NCBI RefSeq assembly: GCF_001485475.2
Contig: NZ_DF977003.1
Span: forward strand, 62,001 to 126,000
Source: Tepidanaerobacter syntrophicus
Lineage (GTDB): Bacteria; Bacillota; Thermosediminibacteria; Thermosediminibacterales; Tepidanaerobacteraceae
Length of the DNA: 64,000 bases
Reading direction: 5' to 3'
Below are positions 16,990 through 24,392 of this stretch, one piece after another (positions within the stretch are counted from its first letter, which is position 1; every line of letters starts with the position of its first letter). The position numbers were made by a program, and so were the translations under genes. The notes under the pieces are model-generated. The model saw nothing but the letters and a program-made list of their open reading frames with translations. It had not been told where the DNA came from and did no database searches.

Positions 16990-18454
16990 TAAGAACGAAC
17001 AAGATATACATGATGCACTTTCGCAAATCACTGTTGATGAAAGCAAGCTTGCCGAACAGGTTAAAAGGCGATTGAATGAAGAAGCTTCTAACACCATACA
17101 GCGCCGAATGCGCCAGCCTATGACTGCAGCTATAGCGGTAGTTATGTCAGTGATGCTGTTTGTCACGGTGGCAGTTGCAGCTCAGGGTGGTTTTGATTGG
17201 TTTATCAAAAGATTCAACCCATCCTTTGGCGAGATTGCAGAACCTGTTGAGGCATATTGTGAAGATCAGGGAATCCGTATGGAAGTCATTGGCGCACAAA
17301 AGTATGACAATATGGCGGTTGTTTATCTGTCGCTTCAAGATATAAGCGGACAAAACCGACTGACTGAGCAAACCGATTTCCAGGACGGGTTTACCGTGAA
17401 AATGAATACGCAGGCGCAAGAGGAAGCAAAGGGCCAAACAGACGAAATTGTCGCCAGCTTCGGCTATGGGCAAAAAATGCTCTACTTTGACGAGGAAACC
17501 AATACCATATATTATGAATTCACTATTACAGCCGATGCGGATTCACCGCTGTCCGATCCGTTGGAATTAGGCAGCTTTCTTATATATTTTGATAAAAGGT
17601 CATATGAGGAGCCGATTTCTATATCCCTGTCGGACATTAAGGAGGCTGAAACTGTATCCATACGCAGAGGCCAGATTTGGGGCGGCTCAGACTTGCCGGA
17701 CGACCTCGTTTGGGGCAGGGGCAGCTCAGACTTACCGGACGACCTTGACGAACTGACAACGGTCCTTGCTCCCGGCAATTATGCTCCCATGCCCCACGGG
17801 GAAGCCGACCAATGGATTTCAAACATTGGTATTATCGATGGAAAACTGCATGTTCAGACAGGCAAGCTTCTTCATAAAGAGTTCGGCAGCACAGACCCCA
17901 ATCTAAATCTTAAAACCCCAGACGGTTACTTCATTAACCCGGACTATGTATTGGATCTTTACGGCGATAAGGACTGCCGCCTGCTAGACTTGGAAGAAAG
18001 CGACTACGGGGATGCGGCATATAGATACGAAGAAGCTATCTTTTCTATAGACACCGAGGAACTTGATGGCTATAACCTTTGCTATGCCGGCTCGGTTTAT
18101 TCCGGTGTAAAAGGCCGGTGGAAGGTAGCTGTAAATCTGAGTGACACAAGCCGCAAGATGCGCATCATTACAAATGATATTCCTGTTGAAGGCCATCTCT
18201 TTGAGCATATGACCCTTAGTCCTTTGGGACTTCAAGTCATCGGTTCCTATACTGGGGAAGAGTGTATGGCAAGCGGAATGTCTATGGCAGTTGAGACTGC
18301 CGATGGCGTTATTCCACTACATGGCGGCGGGGGAAGTCTTAATTCCCAAAAAAAGACCTTTAATTTGCACTGGAACACAGAAGCTCCGCTTGACGTTGCC
18401 ACAGTTACTGCTGTCATTATAAACGACACCCGTATTCCGGTTCAATCAAACTAA
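16976..18454 (+). CDS. Anti-sigma factor-like membrane protein (DUF4179 type)
   Basis: About 492 residues. A short acidic cytoplasmic N-terminus precedes one membrane helix at about 45-65 (MTAAIAVVMSVMLFVTVAVA), and the rest is extracytoplasmic. The region following the helix (GFDWFIKRFNPSFGEIAEPV) is typical of DUF4179 proteins paired with ECF sigma factors. Start 16976 is chosen because AAAGGAGA lies 6 bases upstream; the in-frame ATG at 16958 precedes that RBS. A 39-bp tandem repeat inside the gene gives two copies of SDLPDDL 13 residues apart. Predicted to inhibit the sigma factor encoded just before it. Confidence 0.78.
   Translation: MSTFDKNEQDIHDALSQITVDESKLAEQVKRRLNEEASNTIQRRMRQPMTAAIAVVMSVMLFVTVAVAAQGGFDWFIKRFNPSFGEIAEPVEAYCEDQGIRMEVIGAQKYDNMAVVYLSLQDISGQNRLTEQTDFQDGFTVKMNTQAQEEAKGQTDEIVASFGYGQKMLYFDEETNTIYYEFTITADADSPLSDPLELGSFLIYFDKRSYEEPISISLSDIKEAETVSIRRGQIWGGSDLPDDLVWGRGSSDLPDDLDELTTVLAPGNYAPMPHGEADQWISNIGIIDGKLHVQTGKLLHKEFGSTDPNLNLKTPDGYFINPDYVLDLYGDKDCRLLDLEESDYGDAAYRYEEAIFSIDTEELDGYNLCYAGSVYSGVKGRWKVAVNLSDTSRKMRIITNDIPVEGHLFEHMTLSPLGLQVIGSYTGEECMASGMSMAVETADGVIPLHGGGGSLNSQKKTFNLHWNTEAPLDVATVTAVIINDTRIPVQSN
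17673..17747 (+). repeat. 39-bp imperfect tandem repeat in the DUF4179 gene
   Basis: The stretch containing CTCAGACTTGCCGGACGACC at 17686 recurs with one change at 17725, a period of 39 bp (13 codons). It encodes the repeated SDLPDDL with a Trp-Gly-rich linker. It keeps the frame. Confidence 0.75.
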
Positions 18455-18605
18455 AATGTACGGGGAAAATTGTAGTTTGCTTGACGGTATAAGAAATGAA
18501 TAATATTATATAACTACATTGACTATAAAGAACGCTGGCTTGCGACAGACGGATTTGTGCGAAAGTTAATGGTAAATCCGGGCATTATTAAAGGGAGGCT
18601 GTGTT

Positions 18606-19061
18606 ATGAAACTGGCAGAGGCGTTAATATTAAGATCAGATTTGCAAAAGAGAATAGAACAACTTAAAAATAGGTTAAGAAATAATGTAATGGTTCAAGA
18701 AGGCGAAAAGCCAAGTGAAGAACCGGAAGTTCTATTAGAGGAATTGGATGATTGCCTATTAGAATTGACAGATATTATTAAACGAATAAATAAGACAAAC
18801 AATGCAACAAAGTTTAACAAAGAATGGACTTTAGCGGACGCATTAGCGGAAAGAGATAAACTGTGGGAAAAAAGATTAGTTTTATCACATATAACTGAGG
18901 CAGCCAGTGTAAAGCAAGATAGATATTCCAGAACTGAAATTAAATATATTAGTGTGGTAAATGTAAAAGAACTGCAAAAACAAATAGATAAATTGTCAAA
19001 AGAGTATAGAGAGCTTGATACTAAAATTCAAGGATTGAATTGGACTATAGACTTAATCTAA
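18606..19061 (+). CDS. DIP1984-family protein (septicolysin-like)
   Basis: 151 residues, almost all helical and probably coiled coil. The N-terminus MKLAEALILRSDLQKRIEQL, the early EGEKPSEEPEVLLEELD motif and the ending ELDTKIQGLNWTIDL match the DIP1984/septicolysin family, whose molecular function is not established as far as I know. GGGAGGC precedes the ATG. No membrane helix or secretion signal is present. It is followed within about 15-60 bp by a candidate structured RNA with a tRNA-like T arm and a terminator, probably on the same transcript. Confidence 0.82.
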   Translation: MKLAEALILRSDLQKRIEQLKNRLRNNVMVQEGEKPSEEPEVLLEELDDCLLELTDIIKRINKTNNATKFNKEWTLADALAERDKLWEKRLVLSHITEAASVKQDRYSRTEIKYISVVNVKELQKQIDKLSKEYRELDTKIQGLNWTIDLI

Positions 19062-19074
19062 ACAAAGTCGGTAG

Positions 19075-19330
19075 CTGTAAATTATAAAGGTGAGTACAAA
19101 CCTTATAACTAGGTCAAAGTTATACTGCTGGTGGCTTTGGGGCAAAGCCGGTGGTTCGATTCCACATATAACAACTTAAGCCCATAAATGTTACACCAGT
19201 ACAAATAGATTGTTATTGTTACTACCATGTACTAATTTATAATTTAAAGCGAGGGTGGGTAAGGGGAATCTAGAGCATCAGATGTTCTATTAGAGCTGTA
19301 AACGAATTGTTTGTTCGTTTATGGCTTTTT
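19075..19330 (+). ncRNA. Candidate structured RNA with a tRNA-like T arm
   Basis: The gap after the DIP1984 gene contains several hairpins and ends in a strong terminator. At 19119-19172 there is a tRNA-like unit. GTTATA (19119-19124) pairs with TATAAC (19167-19172) like an acceptor stem. GGCTTTG/CAAAGCC (19133-19149) forms an arm. GTGG-TTCGATT-CCAC (19151-19165) is a perfect tRNA T arm with the canonical 7-base loop. There is no D arm, anticodon loop or CCA. The GTTATA strand can instead pair with TATAAC at 19104-19109. It may be a noncoding RNA (a Y-RNA-like molecule is one idea) or a 3' UTR element. Ends are approximate. Confidence 0.4.
19294..19330 (+). terminator. Rho-independent terminator after the candidate RNA
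   Basis: A 13-bp stem with two G-T pairs (AGCTGTAAACGAA with TTCGTTTATGGCT) has a 7-base loop, followed by TTTT and further T-rich sequence. It ends the transcript coming from the DIP1984 gene and RNA. Confidence 0.8.
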
Positions 19331-19413
19331 TATTTCAAAATCATGGACAAAATCGAGGCTTTGAAAGAAAAAAACCATATATCTATAAATGTCATCTTTT
19401 AAAATAAGAGCAG

Positions 19414-19594
19414 ATGCATATACTTTTTTGTTCTACAATTTACAAAGGCGATGACGATAGCTATGAAGCTAAACTGCTTTACAAGGATTACAAGGCGTCA
19501 ATGCTTAAAATAGCCAATGCCTTTTAAGGGATAAAGGCCTGGCAGAAAATGCAGCACATCAACTGTTCATAGAGGTCTTAAAAAATTTACCCTA
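19414..19594 (+). pseudogene. Decayed ECF sigma factor remnant (region 2)
   Basis: The first frame from ATG 19414 gives TIYKGDDDSYEAKLLYKDYK and SMLKIANAF, then a stop at 19525. A one-base shift continues as RDKGLAENAAHQLFIEVLKNLP before a stop at 19592. Joined, the two match sigma-70 region 2 of ECF factors (helix, KDxxLAEDAVxxxFIxVxKNL). Region 4 is missing. It is a frameshifted, truncated fragment. The rest of the 694-bp gap (19331-19413 and 19595-19755) shows nothing else I can name. Confidence 0.6.
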
Positions 19595-19755
19595 ATTTTA
19601 AATTTTAAAGGATGCAGCTGATACTGAAAATAAATTCTATAATTATAATCAGTTTACTTGATACTAAATTTCTGGTAGTTTTGCAGGATTTTTACTATTA
19701 ATATAGAATACTTAAATAAGTGTTAATAATAAAATTGATATGGAGGTAAAAATTT

Positions 19756-21684
19756 ATGAGTTCATTTGATTGCTTATTAAAACCCATAAGGATTAACAGA
19801 ATGGAGCTTAAAAACAGAATAGTTATGCCACCTATGGGTACAATACTTGCTAATGAAGACAATAGTGTATCGGAAAGAAATATAGAGTATTATGCAGCAC
19901 GAGCAAGAGGTGGTGCTGCTTTGATTGAAACTGAAGTAACGGAAATAGACTCGTACACAGCAGATCCGGGGATGTTAGGCATATACGATGATAGGCTGAT
20001 TCCGGGATGGGAGAAACTTGCAAAAAGGATACATAAAGAAGGTTCTAAACTATGTGTCCAATTACATCATCCCGGGCGCCAAGCATCTTATCAGGGCATT
20101 AAACCGCCGAAGGCGCCATCTAAGATATCATGCCCCCTTTGCCAAGATATTCCTTCGGTAATGACAGAAGAAGAAATATACCAAGCAATAGACAACTATG
20201 CGCAAGGAGCAAGGAGGGCAAAGGAAGCAGGACTAGATGCTGTAGAAATACATGGGGCACATGGCTATTTAATCGCTCAGTTTATGTCGGCTTATTCAAA
20301 CAGGAGAAGTGATAAATGGGGCGGTGATCTTGAAGGCAGGATGAGGTTTGCAATAGAGATAATAAAAGCTGTCAGAAAAGAAGTGGGACCGGATTTTCCC
20401 ATTATATTTAGATATTCTGCAGATGAAAGAGTGTGGGGAGGCAGAAAAGTAGCTGAATCTGTAGCGATTGCGCCTATGCTAGTAGAAGCTGGAGCAGATT
20501 GTCTTAGCATATCTACCGGAGTCTATGACAATCTATTTTCATATCTCATAGCTCCAATGGGAGTTGAGCCGGGACTTAATGTGGAAGCTGCCGCTAAAAT
20601 CAAAAAAGCTGTAAATGTGCCGGTAATCGTTGTAGGAAAGTTAAATGATCCGTATATAGCAGAAAGTGTATTGGAAAACAATAAAGCTGATATTATTGCT
20701 ATTGGCAGGGGCTTGATTTGCGATCCTGAATTGCCAAATAAGATTAAAGATGGAAAAATCGATGATATACGCTGGTGTATATCTTGCAATCAAGGCTGCA
20801 TAGATAAACTTTTAATGACGGGCGGAGGAGTTTCCTGCCTTATGAATCCGGAAGCAGGAAGAGAGGCTGAAATAAAGAGAGAAAAGGTTGAAAATCCTAA
20901 AAAAGTTCTTATTGCAGGGGGCGGACCTGCCGGCCTTGAAGCAGCTCTTACGGCATCATCTAAAGGTCATGAAGTTATCCTTTGCGAAAAATCAGGAGAA
21001 CTAGGAGGCCAATTCCTTCTTGCATGCGTGCCTCCGGGTAAACAGGAAATATCCCGCGGATTAAAATATTTTGTAACTCAGGTTGAAAAAAGCAATATAG
21101 ATGTGAGGCTGAATACTGAGGTTACTAAAGATTTGGTAAAAGAATTAAAACCAGACGCAGTAATAGTAGCCACTGGCGGCAAACCTCTAATACCAAACAT
21201 CCCCGGAATTGATAAAGAAAATGTTGTGACTGCCAAGGATGTGTTGGAATTTAACAAAGTAGCAGGTAAAAATGTTTTGGTAATAGGCGGTGGAATTGTT
21301 GGTTGTGAAACAACTGATTTATTACTAGAGTATGGACGTAAGGTTACGATTGTGGAAATGTTAGATGACATAGCAAAAGATATTGGTCTTGGTCCTAAAT
21401 ACTTCTTAATGGACAGATTTTTCCATCATGGAGTAAACATAATCACTAATTCACCAGTTAAGGAGATAACACAGGATGGTGCAATAATCGAGACTCCTGA
21501 AGGAGAAAAGACGCTTTCAGGATTTGACACAATAATTATAGCAGTAGGAACATCGCCGGTAAATGAACTTGCTGAGGCAATAAAGGGTGTAGTAGATGAG
21601 GTATATGTTGTAGGAGATGCTAAAAAGCCTAGAAAAGCATTGGAAGCTATAGCGGAAGGTTATGAAGCAGCTATAAATCTATAG
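19756..21684 (+). CDS. Old Yellow Enzyme-type NADH:flavin oxidoreductase (2,4-dienoyl-CoA reductase/BaiC-like)
   Basis: 642 residues with the FadH-type three-part layout. About 1-330 is an FMN-binding TIM barrel (LKNRIVMPPMGT, then HGAHGYLIAQFMS with the active-site region, and IAIGRGLICDPELP). About 335-355 carries the [4Fe-4S] cysteines (CISCNQGCIDK, then C in SCLMNPEAG). About 380-642 is the FAD/NAD(P)-binding part with GGGPAGLEAA and a second GGGIVGCETTD dinucleotide loop. Predicted to reduce an enoate, dienoyl-CoA or enone in the cytoplasm. It is monocistronic with a terminator after it. GGAGG precedes the ATG. Substrate unknown. Confidence 0.9.
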   Translation: MSSFDCLLKPIRINRMELKNRIVMPPMGTILANEDNSVSERNIEYYAARARGGAALIETEVTEIDSYTADPGMLGIYDDRLIPGWEKLAKRIHKEGSKLCVQLHHPGRQASYQGIKPPKAPSKISCPLCQDIPSVMTEEEIYQAIDNYAQGARRAKEAGLDAVEIHGAHGYLIAQFMSAYSNRRSDKWGGDLEGRMRFAIEIIKAVRKEVGPDFPIIFRYSADERVWGGRKVAESVAIAPMLVEAGADCLSISTGVYDNLFSYLIAPMGVEPGLNVEAAAKIKKAVNVPVIVVGKLNDPYIAESVLENNKADIIAIGRGLICDPELPNKIKDGKIDDIRWCISCNQGCIDKLLMTGGGVSCLMNPEAGREAEIKREKVENPKKVLIAGGGPAGLEAALTASSKGHEVILCEKSGELGGQFLLACVPPGKQEISRGLKYFVTQVEKSNIDVRLNTEVTKDLVKELKPDAVIVATGGKPLIPNIPGIDKENVVTAKDVLEFNKVAGKNVLVIGGGIVGCETTDLLLEYGRKVTIVEMLDDIAKDIGLGPKYFLMDRFFHHGVNIITNSPVKEITQDGAIIETPEGEKTLSGFDTIIIAVGTSPVNELAEAIKGVVDEVYVVGDAKKPRKALEAIAEGYEAAINL

Positions 21685-21708
21685 GTTTTTAAGAGAAGTT
21701 GAAATTAA

Positions 21709-21759
21709 TAAATGCTTGGCGGTTATATAAGTGCGTGCCTGCCAAGCATTTATTTTTTT
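21709..21759 (+). terminator. Rho-independent terminator of the OYE-family gene
   Basis: A 12-bp perfect stem (TAAATGCTTGGC with its complement) has a 20-base loop, followed by seven T. Confidence 0.88.
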
Positions 21760-21792
21760 CACACAATCTGCCGGATATGTTATAATAACATA
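21758..21792 (+). promoter_or_regulatory. Promoter with palindrome over -10, upstream of the DUF6391-like gene
   Basis: TTCACA (21758-21763), a 17-bp spacer and TATAAT (21781-21786) are present. The -10 box lies inside a 17-bp palindrome TATGTTAT-A-ATAACATA (21776-21792), a good place for a repressor, although the AT-rich content means chance cannot be ruled out. Confidence 0.5.
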
Positions 21793-21818
21793 AGATAAAT
21801 CGCAAGGAGGTTGTTCCG

Positions 21819-22502
21819 ATGCTCATATCACTGCTGATATTTTTAATGTTAGCCATACTTTTTCCTTATTTGCTTTTGCCGATGCTGATTTTTCTTGGAA
21901 TAGGCTTTTTATTTTTGCTTCCATATGTTATTGTTTTTAACTCTTTCTATAATATAATTACGATTCCGTGGCAAATTATAAAGATTGCTACAGATCGAAG
22001 AGTCAGAAAAAATCATAGTTTGGAGCACGCAACCATAAATGTGCTTGAGCAGCGATATGGAAGACCTCTGCAAGCCGGCGGACTTGCATATTCTAACGGT
22101 TTTTCCCTTTCGGGGCCGGATCTTCCGCCTATTTATGAAGTCATGAGCGCTGTAAAGGAAGCTCAATTCCGTATGATAAATGGAGAAACAGATCTGGCTA
22201 TACATCCAAGGTGTGGAACCTCCATTGCCGCAGCCAATTTCTTATTTTCTCTAGCCTTTATAATCGTGCTTTTTTATGGACATCATTTGTCTTTGATAAA
22301 CGTTATCTTGGCCTTTTTGCTCGCAAATATACTGGCAAAGCCTTTTGGTCGAGTTTTGCAAAAATATTTTACAACATATCCCAAAGTTGACGATGTGGCG
22401 ATACAAGACATATATGTGCAATCGCCTTATGGAAATTCTCCGTTTACAATCATATTTACTCCAACTCGTTCCTATTTTATAAAGACATATCAGGCTAAGT
22501 AA
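21819..22502 (+). CDS. DUF6391-like membrane protein
   Basis: 227 residues. Two N-terminal hydrophobic helices (about 1-50) are followed by a cytoplasmic segment with NHSLEHATINVLEQRYG (about 67-83), whose HxLEHAT pattern I associate with DUF6391. A second hydrophobic region at about 140-180 follows, then a short tail. The paired His residues could bind a metal, but no activity is known. AAGGAGG precedes the ATG. It is not obviously in an operon with the GatCAB genes, which have their own promoter 36 bp downstream of its stop. Confidence 0.6.
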   Translation: MLISLLIFLMLAILFPYLLLPMLIFLGIGFLFLLPYVIVFNSFYNIITIPWQIIKIATDRRVRKNHSLEHATINVLEQRYGRPLQAGGLAYSNGFSLSGPDLPPIYEVMSAVKEAQFRMINGETDLAIHPRCGTSIAAANFLFSLAFIIVLFYGHHLSLINVILAFLLANILAKPFGRVLQKYFTTYPKVDDVAIQDIYVQSPYGNSPFTIIFTPTRSYFIKTYQAK

Positions 22503-22517
22503 GTTCACGAAAAATTT

Positions 22518-22567
22518 CTTGCAAGAGTAAAGGTACATTGTATGCTAGCTTGCAAGTATGATAAAAT
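22518..22567 (+). promoter_or_regulatory. gatCAB promoter with two CTTGCAAG palindromes
   Basis: TTGTAT (22538-22543), an 18-bp spacer and TAAAAT (22562-22567) form a plausible promoter. The 8-bp palindrome CTTGCAAG occurs at 22518-22525 and again at 22549-22556, 31 bp (about three helical turns) apart, the second one inside the promoter spacer. Confidence 0.45.
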
Positions 22568-22609
22568 ATAAAATACATTCTAAAGCAAACAATATAAGAG
22601 GTGAGAGCA

Positions 22610-22900
22610 GTGTTTATTGATGATGAAACAATTTCAAGTATGGCAGATGTAGCCCACATTTTTTTATCTCAAGAAGAGAGAAATAAAATTGCAGAAGAGT
22701 TTGATTCGTTGCAACAATCTTTTGAAACACTAAGTAAACTAGATATTCAGGAAGTTGAACCGACAGTTTATCCGATAACAGACAAAAATGTTTTCAGAGA
22801 AGATACTATATGGGACAGCCTTTCTGTTGATAAGGCCTTAGCGAATGCACCAGAAAAAGATAAGGGATTTTTCCTAGTGCCAAGAATTATAGAAGAATAA
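22610..22900 (+). CDS. gatC: Aspartyl/glutamyl-tRNA(Asn/Gln) amidotransferase subunit C
   Basis: About 97 residues, usual for GatC, the small chaperone-like subunit wrapped around GatA. It shows the typical opening (VAHIFLSQEERNKIAEEFD), LDIQEVEPTVYP in the middle, and an end with FFLVPRIIE. GTG at 22610 fits AGGTGAG 5-6 bases upstream; GTG 22601 lies in that RBS. It is first gene of gatCAB. Together these convert misacylated Glu-tRNA(Gln) or Asp-tRNA(Asn) to Gln-tRNA or Asn-tRNA in the cytoplasm. Confidence 0.9.
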   Translation: MFIDDETISSMADVAHIFLSQEERNKIAEEFDSLQQSFETLSKLDIQEVEPTVYPITDKNVFREDTIWDSLSVDKALANAPEKDKGFFLVPRIIEE

Positions 22901-22925
22901 GTTACATATGATCGGGGGTAATGTT

Positions 22926-24389
22926 TTGAAACTTCATGAACTTACTATTAAAAAAGCAAATGAGCTTTTAAAGAAAAAAGAAATAACAGCTCAAGAACTG
23001 ACAGAAGATATATTAAATAGAATAGATGAATGCGAGAGCAAAATTGGGGCATATGTTACGATTGACAAAGAAGGGGCTTTAAAATCAGCTAAATCGACAG
23101 ATGAAAAAGCTGATTTTACAGATCCTCTAGCGGGAATTCCCATGTCGGCAAAAGACAATATATGTACAAAAAACTTAAAGACCACATGCTGCTCAAGGAT
23201 GCTGGAAAATTTTGTGCCTCCATATGACGCTACTGTAATTTCTAAACTAAGAGAGAGGAATGCTATAATTTTAGGAAAAACTAACATGGATGAATTTGCA
23301 ATCGGTTCATCTACTCAGACTTCGTTTTTCCATACAACACAAAATCCATGGGATTTATCACGAGTGCCTGGTGGTTCTTCCGGTGGCTCGGCAGCTGCAG
23401 TGGCAAGCGATGAGTGCATTTATGCTTTGGGCTCAGACACCGGAGGATCGGTAAGACAACCCGCTTCTTACTGTGGAGTTGTTGGCCTTAAACCTACTTA
23501 CGGCAGAGTTTCAAGATTTGGAGTTGCATCCCTTGCGGCAACAATGGATACTATAGGACCGATTACAAAAAATGTGACAGATTGCGCCATTGTACTTTCT
23601 GCGATTGCAGGGCAAGATAGTTTTGATCCTACTTCATCTGATATTCCGGTAGATAACTATCTGCAAAAGCTCAAGAATGATGTAAAGGGTTTAAAAATAG
23701 GCATTCCAAAAGAACTCTTATACCATGAAGCAGTTAGTAAAGACGTAAAAGATGCTGTTTTAAATGCGATTAAAGTTTATGAAGATCTTGGATGTATATG
23801 CGAAGAAATAAGCCTGAAAAATGCTGAGTACGCCATGAGCGCCTATCTTGTAACTTTGGCCGCTGAAGCGAGCTCGGAACTCGGCCAGTATGATGGTATA
23901 AGGTATGGATATAGAACATCTAGCGATTATCAGGACTTAAAAGATTTTTATAAAAAAACTAGAGGCGAGGGCTTTGGTTTTGATGTAAAATGGCATATTA
24001 TTCTCGGAACTTATCTGTCAGACGAAAAATATTATGACAAGTACTACTTAAAAGCTCAAAAAATAAGGACAATTATAAAGAAAGATTTTGACGAAGCATT
24101 TAAAAAATATGATTTTTTAATAACTCCCACAACTCCTACTACGGCATTTAAGATAGGCGAAAGCTCTGATGATCCTTTTAAAATGCATATGAATGACCTG
24201 TGTGTTTCAATAGTAAATCTTGCAGGTCTGCCGGCTATATCTCTACCCTGCGGATTTTCCAAAGGGCTTCCTGTAGGTCTTCAAATTATAGGGAAAGCAT
24301 TTGATGAGGCAGGAATATTGCAAGTAGCCTATGCATTTGAACAAAATAATGATTATCACACAAGGCGTATCAAGGAGAGGATGGTTTGA
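22926..24389 (+). CDS. gatA: Glutamyl-tRNA(Gln) amidotransferase subunit A
   Basis: About 487 residues of the amidase-signature family. The Ser-cis-Ser-Lys triad is visible: Lys in MSAKDNICT (about 73), the Gly/Ser-rich VPGGSSGGSAAAVA (about 145-158), and the nucleophile region GSDTGGSVRQPASYCG (about 167-182). It hydrolyses glutamine and passes ammonia to GatB. TTG at 22926 follows GGGGGT 6 bases upstream. The ATG at 22908 in the same frame is possible but precedes that RBS. It is in operon with gatC and gatB (3-bp gap). Confidence 0.93.
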   Translation: MKLHELTIKKANELLKKKEITAQELTEDILNRIDECESKIGAYVTIDKEGALKSAKSTDEKADFTDPLAGIPMSAKDNICTKNLKTTCCSRMLENFVPPYDATVISKLRERNAIILGKTNMDEFAIGSSTQTSFFHTTQNPWDLSRVPGGSSGGSAAAVASDECIYALGSDTGGSVRQPASYCGVVGLKPTYGRVSRFGVASLAATMDTIGPITKNVTDCAIVLSAIAGQDSFDPTSSDIPVDNYLQKLKNDVKGLKIGIPKELLYHEAVSKDVKDAVLNAIKVYEDLGCICEEISLKNAEYAMSAYLVTLAAEASSELGQYDGIRYGYRTSSDYQDLKDFYKKTRGEGFGFDVKWHIILGTYLSDEKYYDKYYLKAQKIRTIIKKDFDEAFKKYDFLITPTTPTTAFKIGESSDDPFKMHMNDLCVSIVNLAGLPAISLPCGFSKGLPVGLQIIGKAFDEAGILQVAYAFEQNNDYHTRRIKERMV

Positions 24390-24392
24390 GCG

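Noticed and set aside
19119-19172. A functional tRNA gene
   Set aside because: T arm and acceptor-like pairing are present, but D arm, anticodon stem-loop and CCA are missing and the length is too short; treated as a tRNA-like element only.
19246-19275. T-box antiterminator (GAGGGTGGG stretch)
   Set aside because: It lacks the AAxxxGGGTGGxACCGCG sequence and there is no aminoacyl-tRNA synthetase or amino acid gene directly after it.
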